From Shewanella schlegeliana (lineage in GTDB: Bacteria > Pseudomonadota > Gammaproteobacteria > Enterobacterales > Shewanellaceae), in the NCBI RefSeq assembly GCF_016765635.1, contig NZ_JAESVD010000002.1, positions 517,274 through 581,273 on the forward strand: DNA of 64,000 nt. Direction: 5' to 3'. Under the pieces are notes generated by a model, which was given only the letters and a program-made list of their open reading frames with translations, made no database searches and was not told the origin of the DNA. Position numbers and translations under genes: made by a program. Below are positions 17,311 through 27,116 of the stretch, one piece after another (position 1 is the stretch's first letter; each line of letters begins with the position of its first letter).

Positions 17311-18210
17311 ATGAACGTTCAGATTAAAAGTTTATACTGTTTTGTCACTCTGCTTGAGGTCGGTAACTACACCAGAGCAGCTGAAAAGTTACATCTTACT
17401 CAGCCAACCTTGAGTAAGATGATCCAGCGTTTAGAAGATAACTTGGAGCAACCACTGCTGATCCGTAATAACCAGAAAGTCATTGCAACTGAAGCCGGAC
17501 GAATGCTTGCCAATAGCGCTCAACAAATAGTTGGGCAGTGGCATCGATTACAAGAAGAGTTAAATAGCTTGAATGGCCTGCAAACAGGACAGTTACGATT
17601 GGGTGTCTGCCCCATGATGGGTGAGATGATTATTGACCTACTCTCTGAATACCGAAAACGCTTCCCAAAAATTGAGGTCAGCATCGTCGAATTAGGCGGC
17701 TTCGGTGCAGAGCAAGCACTACTCAATGACACCTTAGATCTCACCTTTACCGCGCTTCCTACTACGCACTCGCAGGAGTTTTATAGCCATAACCTTAAGG
17801 GTTACCCTCTATTAGCATGCATACCCAACGGCCATAAACTTGAAAAGTCAGAGGCTATTACATGGGCCGCTATTGAGCCTCACCCCTTTATTCTCTATAA
17901 CGATGATTTCTCTCTTACAAAACTTATCCATAGATTGAGCCACAAGGCCAATGTAGAACTCAATATTGCGGCCCAAAGCGGCCAATGGGATTTTATTGCC
18001 GCTATGGTAGAGGCCCAGATGGGAGTCGCCATCTTGCCAAAACCTATCTGCGACAAGGTGAACTCAGACAAGCTAGTCTATCGCCCATTGTCGCCGAACT
18101 TAACATGGGATCTGGCGCTGATTTGGCGTAAAAACTTACCACTAACGCCCGCAGCAGAAGGCTTCATCAACTTAAGCCGCGAGCTAAGCCCTGATAGCCC
18201 TTCTATGTAG
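17311..18210 (+). CDS. LysR-family transcriptional regulator
   Basis: A 299-residue regulator. The N-terminal winged helix-turn-helix is clear (LEVGNYTRAAEKLHLTQPTL, SKMIQRLEDNLEQPLL), followed by the two-lobed effector domain from about residue 90 (LRLGVCPMMGEMIIDLL; FIAAMVEAQMGVAILPKP). It resembles the CynR/CysB-like group. The target is not evident: the gene lies between a short unknown gene on the other strand and the P-type ATPase. The effector is unknown. Confidence 0.93.
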   Translation: MNVQIKSLYCFVTLLEVGNYTRAAEKLHLTQPTLSKMIQRLEDNLEQPLLIRNNQKVIATEAGRMLANSAQQIVGQWHRLQEELNSLNGLQTGQLRLGVCPMMGEMIIDLLSEYRKRFPKIEVSIVELGGFGAEQALLNDTLDLTFTALPTTHSQEFYSHNLKGYPLLACIPNGHKLEKSEAITWAAIEPHPFILYNDDFSLTKLIHRLSHKANVELNIAAQSGQWDFIAAMVEAQMGVAILPKPICDKVNSDKLVYRPLSPNLTWDLALIWRKNLPLTPAAEGFINLSRELSPDSPSM

Positions 18211-18342
18211 ATAATTTTGACTCCTTAGCCCCTTTAGTCCTCGTTACCACCAAGCCTTGTTTAGGGTCAATTTAGTACCAGATTTTAATTCTTTACCTAT
18301 AATTATTGACTATAGAACAAGGAATAAATGGATCTGACTAGC

Positions 18343-18348
18343 GGGGGG
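18343..18348 (+). repeat. G6 homopolymer at the P-type ATPase start
   Basis: Six G residues lie between the well-placed ATG 18328 and the frame of the ATPase. With seven G, ATG 18328 reads MDLTSGGDDVARATQG and runs into the pump. With six, that frame stops at a TGA 16 codons on. It may be a slippage site, a sequencing error, or simply the ribosome binding site of GTG 18354. Confidence 0.5.
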
Positions 18349-18353
18349 ATGAT

Positions 18354-20945
18354 GTGGCTAGGGCGACGCAAGGATTGACGACCGTTCAGGCACAGGAGCG
18401 GTTGCAACAGTACGGTAAGAACTGTTTGCCAAAACCCTCAAGAAATAACTTCTTAATGTTATTTATGCTCCAGTTTCGTAGCGCATTTATCTATGTACTA
18501 CTGGTGGCCGTTATTGTCTGTTTACTGCTGGGACAGCTTATCAATGCCTTCTTTATCTCAGCGGTATTACTGATCAATGCCCTTATTGGTACCATTCAAG
18601 AGTACTCAGCGCAGCAGGCCGCCGATTCATTGGCTCATATGGTGCCACAACTGAGCCGGGTCTTGCGCGATGGCCACCCGATACACCTTCCCAGTGAGGA
18701 GTTAGTTCCCGGAGATTGGGTCATGCTTAATAGCGGCGATCGTATCGGTGCCGACATAGCACTTAAACAATCCGCCCAATTTCAGGTCGATGAGTCAGCC
18801 CTAACCGGAGAGTCAATTTCAGTCAGCAATAAGCAACAAGCATTTGCAGGAACCTTAGTCACCCATGGCCGAGCCGAAGGCGAAGTCATGGCAACAGGGA
18901 GTAAGACTCAAATTGGTCAGATAGCCAAACTTGTCCATCAAGGTGAGCCTACCAAACCGCCACTGATGCAGAGAATCGATCAGTTTACCTTGCGGATCGC
19001 AATCGCGATTCTCATCATCATTGCCTTCATATTTGGCCTCACTCTTCTACGTGGTGCCGCACTCTCAGAAGTATTTCTACTCGGCGTCGCATTAGCCGTA
19101 TCGGCCATTCCTGAAGGTCTCCCCGCAGCGATTACCGTAGCGCTTGCCATCGGTATGAAACGCATGGCAAAGGCTAACGTCATCGTGCGTAAACTGGTTG
19201 CCGTTGAGGCGCTTGGATCTTGTACCTTTATCGCCTCGGATAAGACCGGCACCTTGACGGTCAACGAGATGACCATAGGTCAAATCTGGCTAGCAAACGA
19301 TCGGCTATATGATGTGACGGGAGAAGGACTGAGCCCTACGGGCATGGTATATCGTCACGGACACGATAACCCGGTCGATTTACAACATGAAACTGCACTA
19401 AAACAGTTAGTCACCACTGGAGTCCTTGCCAATGAGGCGCACTTGGCTTTTGAGGAGGATAAGGTTCATGCCGATGGTGATGGGGTCGATCTGGCATTTC
19501 TCACCTTAGGGTACAAGCTTAAAACTCTTTCAGAGCCTAAGTGTAAACGACTGACTCTGTTCCCCTATGAGTCGGAAAAGGGCTTCGGTGCCAGTGTCGA
19601 TACAACTGAAATGGGGCCCCAGCTATCGGTAAAAGGGGCGGTAGAGAAGATCCTCCCCATGTGCTCTGTGAGCAAAGAGATGCGGCAAACCATTCTTAGC
19701 CAAACCCACGCCATGGCTAAACGTGGTTATCGCGTCCTCGCCTTGGCTCATGGCTTAGGCACACCACTCGATGATCACTTCAGCGGACTAACGTTTCTTG
19801 GCTTGGTCGCCATGAGCGATCCCTTAAGACCCGATGCTATCGATGCGGTGGCAGCCTGCCGCCAAGCCAAAATCAAGGTGGCGATGATCACGGGCGACCA
19901 TCCCGCGACCGCACTCGCCTTATCACAACAACTCAAAATTGCCGATGAAACCGATAGCGCAATAACGGGTCAGCAACTGGAACAAGCAAGGCTTGGGGAT
20001 ATCAATACTTTTGATCGCCTAGTTGCCAATCATAGAGTGTTTGCGAGAGTAAAGCCCAAACAGAAGATGGAGATCACTGAGTCGCTTATCAGACAAGGCG
20101 AGTTCGTCGCCATGACTGGTGACGGCGTCAATGATGCCCCAGCGCTAAAGCACGCCCACGTTGGCATAGCCATGGGGCTTAGGGGGACCGATGTCGCCAG
20201 AGAAAGTGCATCCTTGGTACTCACCGATGATAAATTTAGCTCGATAGTAAAGGGGATCATCGAGGGGCGCATCGTCTATAACAATATCCGTAAGGTGATC
20301 TACCTGCTTATCAGCACTGGAGCCGCAGAGATCTTTCTGTTTATCCTTAGCGTATTGTTTGCACTGCCAATTCCGCTCTTCCCGCTACAGATCCTCTGGC
20401 TCAATATCGTTACTAATGGCGTACAAGATGTTGCGCTTGCCTTCGAGCCAGCTGAAGGCAAGGAGTTGTCTCAAGCGCCGCGCTCACCCAAGGAACCTAT
20501 TTTCGATCGATTAATGCTTGAGCGAGTCTGCAGCAGTGCCCTCACCATGGGCCTGGTGGCATTTGCCCTATTTGCAAGTTCACTACATATGGGCATTGAT
20601 GAAGTTGAAGCACGAAATCTAACATTAATGTTGATGGTTTTATTTGAAAATGTTCACGCACTCAATAGTCGCTCTGAACACAGATCTTTATTAAGGATGC
20701 CTCTGTTTAGTAACCCAATATTGCTTATCGGTATTTTTGTGGCCCAAGGGATCCATATTGGTGCCATGTATACCCCCGGGCTTAGTGATGCACTGCAACT
20801 CAGCCCTATTAGCCTGAATCAGTGGCTTGTCCTGCTCGCCACAGCGTCAGTGCTCTTCATTGTCGACGAAGCACATAAAAAGTATTGGCACACTAAGCAT
20901 CATCCCAAGTCTGTAGTCGCGATAGCTGAACATCCGCGAGAATAG
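18354..20945 (+). CDS. P-type cation-transporting ATPase (type II, Ca2+/PMR1-like)
   Basis: An 863-residue inner-membrane ion pump. Motifs: TGES in the actuator domain; PEGLP in the fourth helix (the type II ion-binding site); phosphorylation site SDKTGTLT; MITGDHPATA; TGDGVNDAPALKHAHVGIAMG. Helices lie near residues 40-80, 215-280, and six at the C-terminus. Length and motifs fit bacterial Ca2+- or Na+-type pumps; the ion cannot be fixed. The GTG at 18354 is the first start in this frame, with G6 at 18343-18348 as a possible ribosome binding site. A better site (AAGGA at 18319-18323, ATG 18328) lies in another frame, and one extra G in the tract would join it to this protein. The KefB-type antiporter follows 100 bp downstream. 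Confidence 0.93.
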   Translation: MARATQGLTTVQAQERLQQYGKNCLPKPSRNNFLMLFMLQFRSAFIYVLLVAVIVCLLLGQLINAFFISAVLLINALIGTIQEYSAQQAADSLAHMVPQLSRVLRDGHPIHLPSEELVPGDWVMLNSGDRIGADIALKQSAQFQVDESALTGESISVSNKQQAFAGTLVTHGRAEGEVMATGSKTQIGQIAKLVHQGEPTKPPLMQRIDQFTLRIAIAILIIIAFIFGLTLLRGAALSEVFLLGVALAVSAIPEGLPAAITVALAIGMKRMAKANVIVRKLVAVEALGSCTFIASDKTGTLTVNEMTIGQIWLANDRLYDVTGEGLSPTGMVYRHGHDNPVDLQHETALKQLVTTGVLANEAHLAFEEDKVHADGDGVDLAFLTLGYKLKTLSEPKCKRLTLFPYESEKGFGASVDTTEMGPQLSVKGAVEKILPMCSVSKEMRQTILSQTHAMAKRGYRVLALAHGLGTPLDDHFSGLTFLGLVAMSDPLRPDAIDAVAACRQAKIKVAMITGDHPATALALSQQLKIADETDSAITGQQLEQARLGDINTFDRLVANHRVFARVKPKQKMEITESLIRQGEFVAMTGDGVNDAPALKHAHVGIAMGLRGTDVARESASLVLTDDKFSSIVKGIIEGRIVYNNIRKVIYLLISTGAAEIFLFILSVLFALPIPLFPLQILWLNIVTNGVQDVALAFEPAEGKELSQAPRSPKEPIFDRLMLERVCSSALTMGLVAFALFASSLHMGIDEVEARNLTLMLMVLFENVHALNSRSEHRSLLRMPLFSNPILLIGIFVAQGIHIGAMYTPGLSDALQLSPISLNQWLVLLATASVLFIVDEAHKKYWHTKHHPKSVVAIAEHPRE

Positions 20946-21048
20946 TCACGGCTTGTGTGGCGGAGTCGCCTTGTTCAGGTCAAATATTAGACTTAAGACG
21001 AGCTCACAACTATTCTCATATTAGTCAACCAGAGGGTTGGAAATACTG

Positions 21049-22293
21049 ATGCGCTTTCTATATTTAGTTCTTGTATTGCTAACAGTTACCCGAATATTTG
21101 CGGTGCTAGCCAAACGGTTAAATTTACCGCCAATCGTGGGTGAGCTGGTGTCAGGTATTGCATTAGGGCTGTTTCTCCACCGTTTTCAAGGTTCATTCCC
21201 CCTACTATGGGAAGTCACTCAAGGTGAAGCGTTTGAGGCGTTGGCGGATCTTGGGATGTTTTTCCTGATGCTATTGGCAGGGGTTCGCATGAGCCCGCTG
21301 GATTTTAAGAAGACATCAAGCTCTGCCCCCGCGGTGGCGGTCGGCGGGATGTTAGTGCCCATTATAGCGGGCACAGCGATAGGACTGTTGTTATTCCCAG
21401 AGTCCCCCTTCAAGACAGTCCAGAGTTGGTTCTTAGGCACCGCTCTTGCGGTCACTGCCGTGCCAGTAACGATTCGAATGTTGATGGAGTTTAACCGCTT
21501 AGATACCGAAGAGGGCAAAACCATAGTCGCCGCGGCGCTTTGGGATGACCTGTTAAGTTTATTCATTCTCGCCCTGTTGTTAGCGACCATCTCCAATGGC
21601 GGCACCCTCTCCCTTAGCTTAGACTTATGGGGCCCGCTATTAGCCAAGGTGCTACTATTTTTCGCCATTACCATCCCTGTCGGCTACTACCTGTTTCCTC
21701 TAGTTGGCCGCTACCTTAAGTTCGTCAAGATTCCCGATATCGATTTTAGTATGCTGTTGATCGCTTCTTTGGCATACGCGGTGCTGGCTGAGTTATTGGG
21801 ACTACATTTCATTATCGGCGCCTTCGTCGCAGGCATGTTTTTCCACCCCGCCGTGGTGGAACAAAAAATATATGACCGAGTAGAGCGGCAGACCTCCGGT
21901 ATCAGCTCCGGCTTTCTTGCACCGATCTTTTTCGTGTCCATAGGCTTCCATCTAAACTTAACCGCGCTCGTCTCAATACCCGGGTTTGTCGCGCTACTCA
22001 TCACTGTCGCTCTGCTCAGCAAGCTAATTGGCGCCGGACTGTGCGCACGCGCTACGGGCCACAGCAGTCAAGAATCCTTGCGGATCGGAGTCGCTATGAG
22101 TGGGCGAGGAGCAGTGGAGATCGTATTGGCCGGTGTCGCCTTACAAGCCGGACTGTTTAATCATCCCGATCCCACACCACCTATTATTTCAGGACTCTTT
22201 TCCGCGATTGTGATCATGGCAATAGCCACCAGCATTATAACGCCACTGTTATTGGCCTTTTTAATTCGCTATCACGGGGTGGATAAACAGTGA
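21049..22293 (+). CDS. Cation:proton antiporter, CPA2 (Kef/NapA-like) membrane domain only
   Basis: A 414-residue protein with about 12 membrane helices. It begins MRFLYLVLVLLTVTRIFAVL, followed by the inverted-repeat antiporter motif LNLPPIVGELVSGIALG. The conserved core is present (ALAVTAVPVTIRMLME; AALWDDLLSLFILALL with the Asp-Asp of the ion site; LHFIIGAFVAGMFFHP; SGRGAVEIVLAG). There is no C-terminal TrkA-N domain. ATG 21049 is preferred; TTG 21037 is in frame but sits directly against AGAGGG. It may exchange Na+ or K+ for H+. With the preceding P-type ATPase it forms an ion-homeostasis pair, probably separately promoted. Confidence 0.9.
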   Translation: MRFLYLVLVLLTVTRIFAVLAKRLNLPPIVGELVSGIALGLFLHRFQGSFPLLWEVTQGEAFEALADLGMFFLMLLAGVRMSPLDFKKTSSSAPAVAVGGMLVPIIAGTAIGLLLFPESPFKTVQSWFLGTALAVTAVPVTIRMLMEFNRLDTEEGKTIVAAALWDDLLSLFILALLLATISNGGTLSLSLDLWGPLLAKVLLFFAITIPVGYYLFPLVGRYLKFVKIPDIDFSMLLIASLAYAVLAELLGLHFIIGAFVAGMFFHPAVVEQKIYDRVERQTSGISSGFLAPIFFVSIGFHLNLTALVSIPGFVALLITVALLSKLIGAGLCARATGHSSQESLRIGVAMSGRGAVEIVLAGVALQAGLFNHPDPTPPIISGLFSAIVIMAIATSIITPLLLAFLIRYHGVDKQ

Positions 22294-22353
22294 ATTCCAG
22301 ACAACCCCCTTCCTACGCAACCCCTGCGTTCAGGGATAAGTACCTCCATGTAC

Positions 22354-22386
22354 AAAAAAATACCCACACAAGGTGGGTATTTTAGG
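22354..22386. terminator. Bidirectional terminator between convergent genes
   Basis: AAAATACCCAC-ACAAG-GTGGGTATTTT is A-flanked on the left and T-rich on the right. It lies between the antiporter (+) and the carboxylase (-), so it can serve both. Confidence 0.85.
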
Positions 22387-22440
22387 CCTGTAAACTCTCG
22401 CTATCGTTAAGAGTAAGCCGATAACGGAGCGTCTAAGCCA

Positions 22441-25400
22441 TTAGGCAACGGGTGATACAACGAAGAGTAATTCACCTTGAGAAACCTGCTGTCCATTACC
22501 GTTAAGAATACGCTCGATACGATACTGCTGATCTTCAGGGTAGAGCACTGCATTCTTACGGTTAAAGCCAGCTAGTGTTACCTGTGAGAACATCTTCATC
22601 GCTTCGGTAAGCGCCAAAGTCTGATCTACAGTAACAATGTCACCTTCCTTAACGAAGTCTGCTTCACCAGGAGCTGGAGAGGTATAGAAGATACCAGCAC
22701 CCTGTGCCATAACCTTAAGCTCGTTACTCTCACCAACACGAAGTGATGCAGTATCGACACCTACGGTTTCAGCCGCAGCTTCCATCTCAGCAATCAGCTC
22801 TGGCACATCTAACTCTGCCATAAAGCGTGGCAGATAGTTGGTGTCGTATACGCCTTCGTTGAAGGTGCCATCTTTAAGGATACGCGTTAACAATGGAATG
22901 TTAGTCGCGATGCCCTTAATCACGACTTGATTTGCTAGGTAGTCATGTAGCTTAGTGATCACATCTTCACGGCTCTCACCACGACAGATAATCTGTGCAA
23001 TCAAGCTATCATAGTAAGGAGAAACCTCTTTACCTTCACCTGCAATTGAGATGATCTCGATATCATCACGCTCAGGCATCTGGTATTCAGTGATTAAACC
23101 TGGATGCGGTAGCAACTGTAGAACACCGTTGCTATCAAGTGCAGCTTTCTCTGCCGTCACACGCACTTCCATCGCATAACCAATCTCTTGCGGCTCAAGC
23201 TCTGCAATTGAACGACCCGCTGCGATATCAAAACCTGCGCTTACGATATCGATGCCTGAAGTGGCTTCTGTTACTGGATGCTCAACCTGTAGACGGGTGT
23301 TCATCTCCATAAAGTAGACTTCGTTAGCGTCTAAGTTATAGATAAATTCAACGGTACCCGCGCCCATATAATCTGTGGCATCACCCAATGCACGGGTGTA
23401 TTCCATCACCTTCTGCTTAAGCTCATCTGGCAGCATGGTTGAGCCAGATTCCTCAACCACTTTCTGGTTGTTACGCTGTACAGAACAGTCACGAAGACCC
23501 AGAACCTTAGTGTTACCAAACTGGTCACGAAGTAACTGAACTTCGATATGACGTAGTGAAGTCACATACTTCTCTAGGTATAGGTCACCGTTACCAAATG
23601 CTGCAGCCGCTTCAGTAGAGGTCTTCTGGAACAAGGAGATCATGTCGCCAGGACGCTCTACAACCTGAATACCTTTACCGCCACCACCTTGTACCGCTTT
23701 AAGCAGCACTGGGTAGCCGATTTCGCTAGCAACATTTACCGCTTGCTCTGCGTTGGTCAAAATACCGTGACTACCTGGTACAACTGGAACGTTTTGAGAT
23801 TGTGACGTCTTAATCGCGTTCGACTTGTTACCCATGGTCGTCATGCTGTGTACACTTGGGCCGACGAAGTTAACGCCGTTGTTGACACAAAGTGCCGCAA
23901 ACTGTGGGCTTTCCGATAGGAAACCGATACCAGGGTGCAATGCGTCGACATTTTCGTACTCAGCAACTTTTAGTACCGAGTAGGCATTTAGGTAACTTTC
24001 ATCTGAAGTGTTACCACCGATACAAACTAGCTTGTCGTTGTCTTTTAGCATATCTGCAGGTACAGAGGTCATATCTGGGTCTGATGCAACCAATACCACC
24101 TTGATATTATTGTCATGAGCCTTACGGATAAGCTTAACCGCAGTACAACCACGAGCGTGAACCAGTACCTTCTCAATTGGTTTCATCAACTGACGCGGGT
24201 CGTCTTGAACAATCTCTTCTTCAGCGATTAAACGCTCTGGTACCAGTGTCGATACCGCACTCGAAATCACATCAACAATCTTAGCCGTTGGCTTTGGCAT
24301 CAATGGATCGATGCTCTGTAGTTGATCGTCAATCGTCTCACTAAATGGGTTGGTAACCAAGGCGTTCATCGCACCTGGTACTTTCGATAGATAGTTAGAC
24401 AGAGTCGAAGTCGATGGCAGGTATGCAGGAACAACCATCTGACCCGCAAACGGCATATTAGTACCTGATAGGTAATAAGTTTGCACAAGTGGGTGAGTCA
24501 CAAAACTTGCCTGTGCACCACCGGTACAGTCGCCGTAACCGAACATCAATACTGGCAGTTCGTTATCACGAATAAAGCGAGTAATACGGTCGTTTACCAC
24601 AGCCATTGAGAATAGCGCCGCGGCACCTTCTTTAGTCTGCATACCACCAGAGCTGATAAAACAGATCACCGGTAGCTTACGCTTAGCACACTCAATCAAT
24701 AGCGCACTGAATTTCTCAGCAGCCGCCATATCGAATGCACCGGCTTGGAATGCCGTATTTGATACCGCAACACCCACGCGCATTGGCTGGCCGTTTTGCT
24801 CAAAATCTGCAAGACCTGTGATTAAACCACATGGGCGAATGCCCTTGTCCAATGCATCTTCGATAGATAAACGGAAGCCAGGGAAGTTCAGCAAGTTAGC
24901 CGAAATCTTGTCACCATCAATCTCTTCAAAATCGGTGAAGAACTTAGCGATAATCGCTTCCCAACCCATTTTGCCTGCACGCTTTTCATCGCGAAGCACT
25001 TTCTGGATCAGCAAGTCTTGATAGCCCATGGTCAAACGGTTCCAGAAGTCTTTACGACGACCGATACGCACAGGGTTAATTGCACCTGTGTATTCACCGC
25101 TCTCTTCTTCGCTATCGAAATACTCAGGTAGCAAACGTTCGAAGAAGTAGGTCAAGATAACGAATAAACTGTCGTTCAACTGTGGGAAACCAACACTCTT
25201 CCACTGCTCAGTACGAGTCAGTAGCTCGGCGCGATTTGACTGTGACATAAAGTACTTAAGCCACTTGTAGAACTTGTTCTTATCATTGGCAACGTTTTGT
25301 GTCGACAGCGCACGGTCAATCGAATCATGTAGCAAGTTGTCGACTGAGTTGCGTGACAAGCTCTTAGACATCATGGCTTCTTTAGCGATTGATGCAAGAT

Positions 25401-26994
25401 TACCCACTACGTTGTCGTAAAGAGCGTTGAATACCAAGATGTTATGGCATTGCCAGATGAAGTCTTCACGAAGTTCATCATGAACAATCACATCTAACAC
25501 AGTTAGCTTATTCAGCTCAGGCCAATCAGCCTGAGTCACTTCAGATGGCAGTGTCTCAAGGTAATGGATAAGGCCTTTGAAGTTGTTCTCTGCGTTGCCT
25601 TTCCAGCGATGGTATAGCGACCAACTAATGTTGAAGATCAGCGCCTTACGGGCCTTCTTGTAGTTCTCTTTTGGTTCACCCAAAATCAAACGTGTTAGCA
25701 TGTTGCGCTCAGTAGATACATCATCACGCTTAGCAATGAAGTTACCCCAAAGCTTGTTCAGCTCTTCGTCATAAACCAGTTTATCAGGGCTTGATAACCA
25801 AGATTGGAATACACGGTCTTGCTCTTGCTGAATACGTGCGAGTAAGTCACCTTCTGGTACGCTCACCTTAGATAGGCGACCATACTGTTCTAATGAGATA
25901 GAGTGAATACGACTACGCAGCGTTAAGTAACGCAAATAGCGGTAAGCACTACCAAATAGATTTAAATGCATGGTTGGGTTGTTAGCAACCGCCAATTCTG
26001 CATTAAGCTCTAACGCTTCTAGACTCTTAGATGGGTTTAGGAAACGCGCTAGACTGCGATCGTAATGCTCACGTAAGTCTTCTGACTCACTAACAAAGTT
26101 GACCGCTGCTTTCTCTACTGCTTCGATGCTGCTGATGATTGCACGGCGCAGGTTATGTTGACGCTCATCTCTGTCCGATGGAGAGAAATCGATGATACCG
26201 TCGATGCAACCAGAGGTATAAAGCTCTTCTGGCGATACACCTACAGATTTCGCACATTCTTGCCAAGACAAGTTGTACTTACGCGCAATGCTCTGTAAAC
26301 CCTGTGGCTGAATGGTGTTAAAAATACCATCACGTAGCGACAACAGGATGTTTGCAGCAGCAAGTGGAATCGCGCCGCCTGAATAGCCCGCACCGATAAC
26401 GATACCAACAGTTGGTACGTCAACGTTCGCGCTCTCGGCAATCGCTTTTGAAATTGAGTGTGCTTGGTTCTGGCTGTTGGCGATTTCACCCGCATCGGCA
26501 CCTGGGGTGTCGATAAGGTAAACAATCGGCATAGACAGTTCAGCGAAGTGGCGAATCGCTTTACAGCAAGCAATGTGATGCTCAGGCATCCACGCGCCAT
26601 TTGCCGTTGTGCGCTCTTGCGCTACAAAACCGATACGGCGAGTACGTGATCCAAAATTCAGTTCGATCTCTGCACTATAAAAAGGGCCGATATGGGTTTC
26701 GGTAATAAGCTTGCCTTTAAGATCGGCAATGATGCGCTTCGCACCTGGACGATTTTTATCTTGGGTCGGTTGAATCACCTTAGTGACATAACCATCAACG
26801 TCTAACTGCGCCAAGTCTTTAAGATTAGCTTGAATCGCATCATCGTCTAAAAGACCTTTAATCTCTTCTGAAAGCGTTTGCTTACTGTGCTCAGGAAACA
26901 ATGAAAAGTCTTTGGCTAACTGCTCTGCTTTTAGAAAAAGCGGATCGGCAGTTTGCACTTGAGTCATGTTAGCGGGCTGATTTTTGCTGGTCAT
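22441..26994 (-). CDS. Single-chain acyl-CoA carboxylase: carboxyltransferase, biotin carboxylase and biotinyl domains
   Basis: A 1517-residue cytoplasmic enzyme. Residues about 55-310 are carboxyltransferase-alpha (AccA)-like (YLIDTPGADAGE; GIVIGAGYSGGAIPLA). A long linker of unknown fold spans about 330-700. Residues about 700-960 are carboxyltransferase-beta-like (CFISSGGMQTKEGAAALFSM; GYGDCTGGAQASF). Residues about 980-1420 are biotin carboxylase (ALHPGIGFLSESPQFA; KAVQGGGGKGIQVV; EMNTRLQVEHPVTE). The last 75 residues are a biotinyl domain with EAMKM, biotin on Lys1467. All steps from bicarbonate to malonyl-CoA-type product are thus in one chain, unlike the four-subunit bacterial acetyl-CoA carboxylase. 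A similar multifunctional gene is known in Shewanella next to nap. The acyl-CoA substrate is not certain. The start at ATG 26994 is preceded by GAGGAT. It is divergent from a LysR gene. Confidence 0.93.
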   Translation of the reverse strand: MTSKNQPANMTQVQTADPLFLKAEQLAKDFSLFPEHSKQTLSEEIKGLLDDDAIQANLKDLAQLDVDGYVTKVIQPTQDKNRPGAKRIIADLKGKLITETHIGPFYSAEIELNFGSRTRRIGFVAQERTTANGAWMPEHHIACCKAIRHFAELSMPIVYLIDTPGADAGEIANSQNQAHSISKAIAESANVDVPTVGIVIGAGYSGGAIPLAAANILLSLRDGIFNTIQPQGLQSIARKYNLSWQECAKSVGVSPEELYTSGCIDGIIDFSPSDRDERQHNLRRAIISSIEAVEKAAVNFVSESEDLREHYDRSLARFLNPSKSLEALELNAELAVANNPTMHLNLFGSAYRYLRYLTLRSRIHSISLEQYGRLSKVSVPEGDLLARIQQEQDRVFQSWLSSPDKLVYDEELNKLWGNFIAKRDDVSTERNMLTRLILGEPKENYKKARKALIFNISWSLYHRWKGNAENNFKGLIHYLETLPSEVTQADWPELNKLTVLDVIVHDELREDFIWQCHNILVFNALYDNVVGNLASIAKEAMMSKSLSRNSVDNLLHDSIDRALSTQNVANDKNKFYKWLKYFMSQSNRAELLTRTEQWKSVGFPQLNDSLFVILTYFFERLLPEYFDSEEESGEYTGAINPVRIGRRKDFWNRLTMGYQDLLIQKVLRDEKRAGKMGWEAIIAKFFTDFEEIDGDKISANLLNFPGFRLSIEDALDKGIRPCGLITGLADFEQNGQPMRVGVAVSNTAFQAGAFDMAAAEKFSALLIECAKRKLPVICFISSGGMQTKEGAAALFSMAVVNDRITRFIRDNELPVLMFGYGDCTGGAQASFVTHPLVQTYYLSGTNMPFAGQMVVPAYLPSTSTLSNYLSKVPGAMNALVTNPFSETIDDQLQSIDPLMPKPTAKIVDVISSAVSTLVPERLIAEEEIVQDDPRQLMKPIEKVLVHARGCTAVKLIRKAHDNNIKVVLVASDPDMTSVPADMLKDNDKLVCIGGNTSDESYLNAYSVLKVAEYENVDALHPGIGFLSESPQFAALCVNNGVNFVGPSVHSMTTMGNKSNAIKTSQSQNVPVVPGSHGILTNAEQAVNVASEIGYPVLLKAVQGGGGKGIQVVERPGDMISLFQKTSTEAAAAFGNGDLYLEKYVTSLRHIEVQLLRDQFGNTKVLGLRDCSVQRNNQKVVEESGSTMLPDELKQKVMEYTRALGDATDYMGAGTVEFIYNLDANEVYFMEMNTRLQVEHPVTEATSGIDIVSAGFDIAAGRSIAELEPQEIGYAMEVRVTAEKAALDSNGVLQLLPHPGLITEYQMPERDDIEIISIAGEGKEVSPYYDSLIAQIICRGESREDVITKLHDYLANQVVIKGIATNIPLLTRILKDGTFNEGVYDTNYLPRFMAELDVPELIAEMEAAAETVGVDTASLRVGESNELKVMAQGAGIFYTSPAPGEADFVKEGDIVTVDQTLALTEAMKMFSQVTLAGFNRKNAVLYPEDQQYRIERILNGNGQQVSQGELLFVVSPVA

Positions 26995-27039
26995 CGAAAG
27001 ATCCTCTGCTTTTAGCCTCTGAAATTTTTAGCCCGTAAA

Positions 27040-27054
27040 TATAACTTTGTTATA
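27040..27054. promoter_or_regulatory. Palindrome between the carboxylase and its divergent LysR gene
   Basis: TATAAC-TTT-GTTATA is a perfect 6-bp inverted repeat with a 3-bp spacer in the 122-bp divergent intergenic region. It lies 46 bp from the carboxylase start and 63 bp from the LysR start. LysR regulators usually bind such dyads near divergent promoters, so this is a candidate operator; it could also overlap a -10 element. Confidence 0.5.
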
Positions 27055-27116
27055 CCGTCAATTGCTATTAAACTGCATTAGACGCTTTGTTCCATATTTG
27101 AGACAGTGGAGATAAC

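Noticed and set aside
22294..22440. Small gene between antiporter and carboxylase
   Set aside because: Only a terminator and no start with a ribosome binding site.
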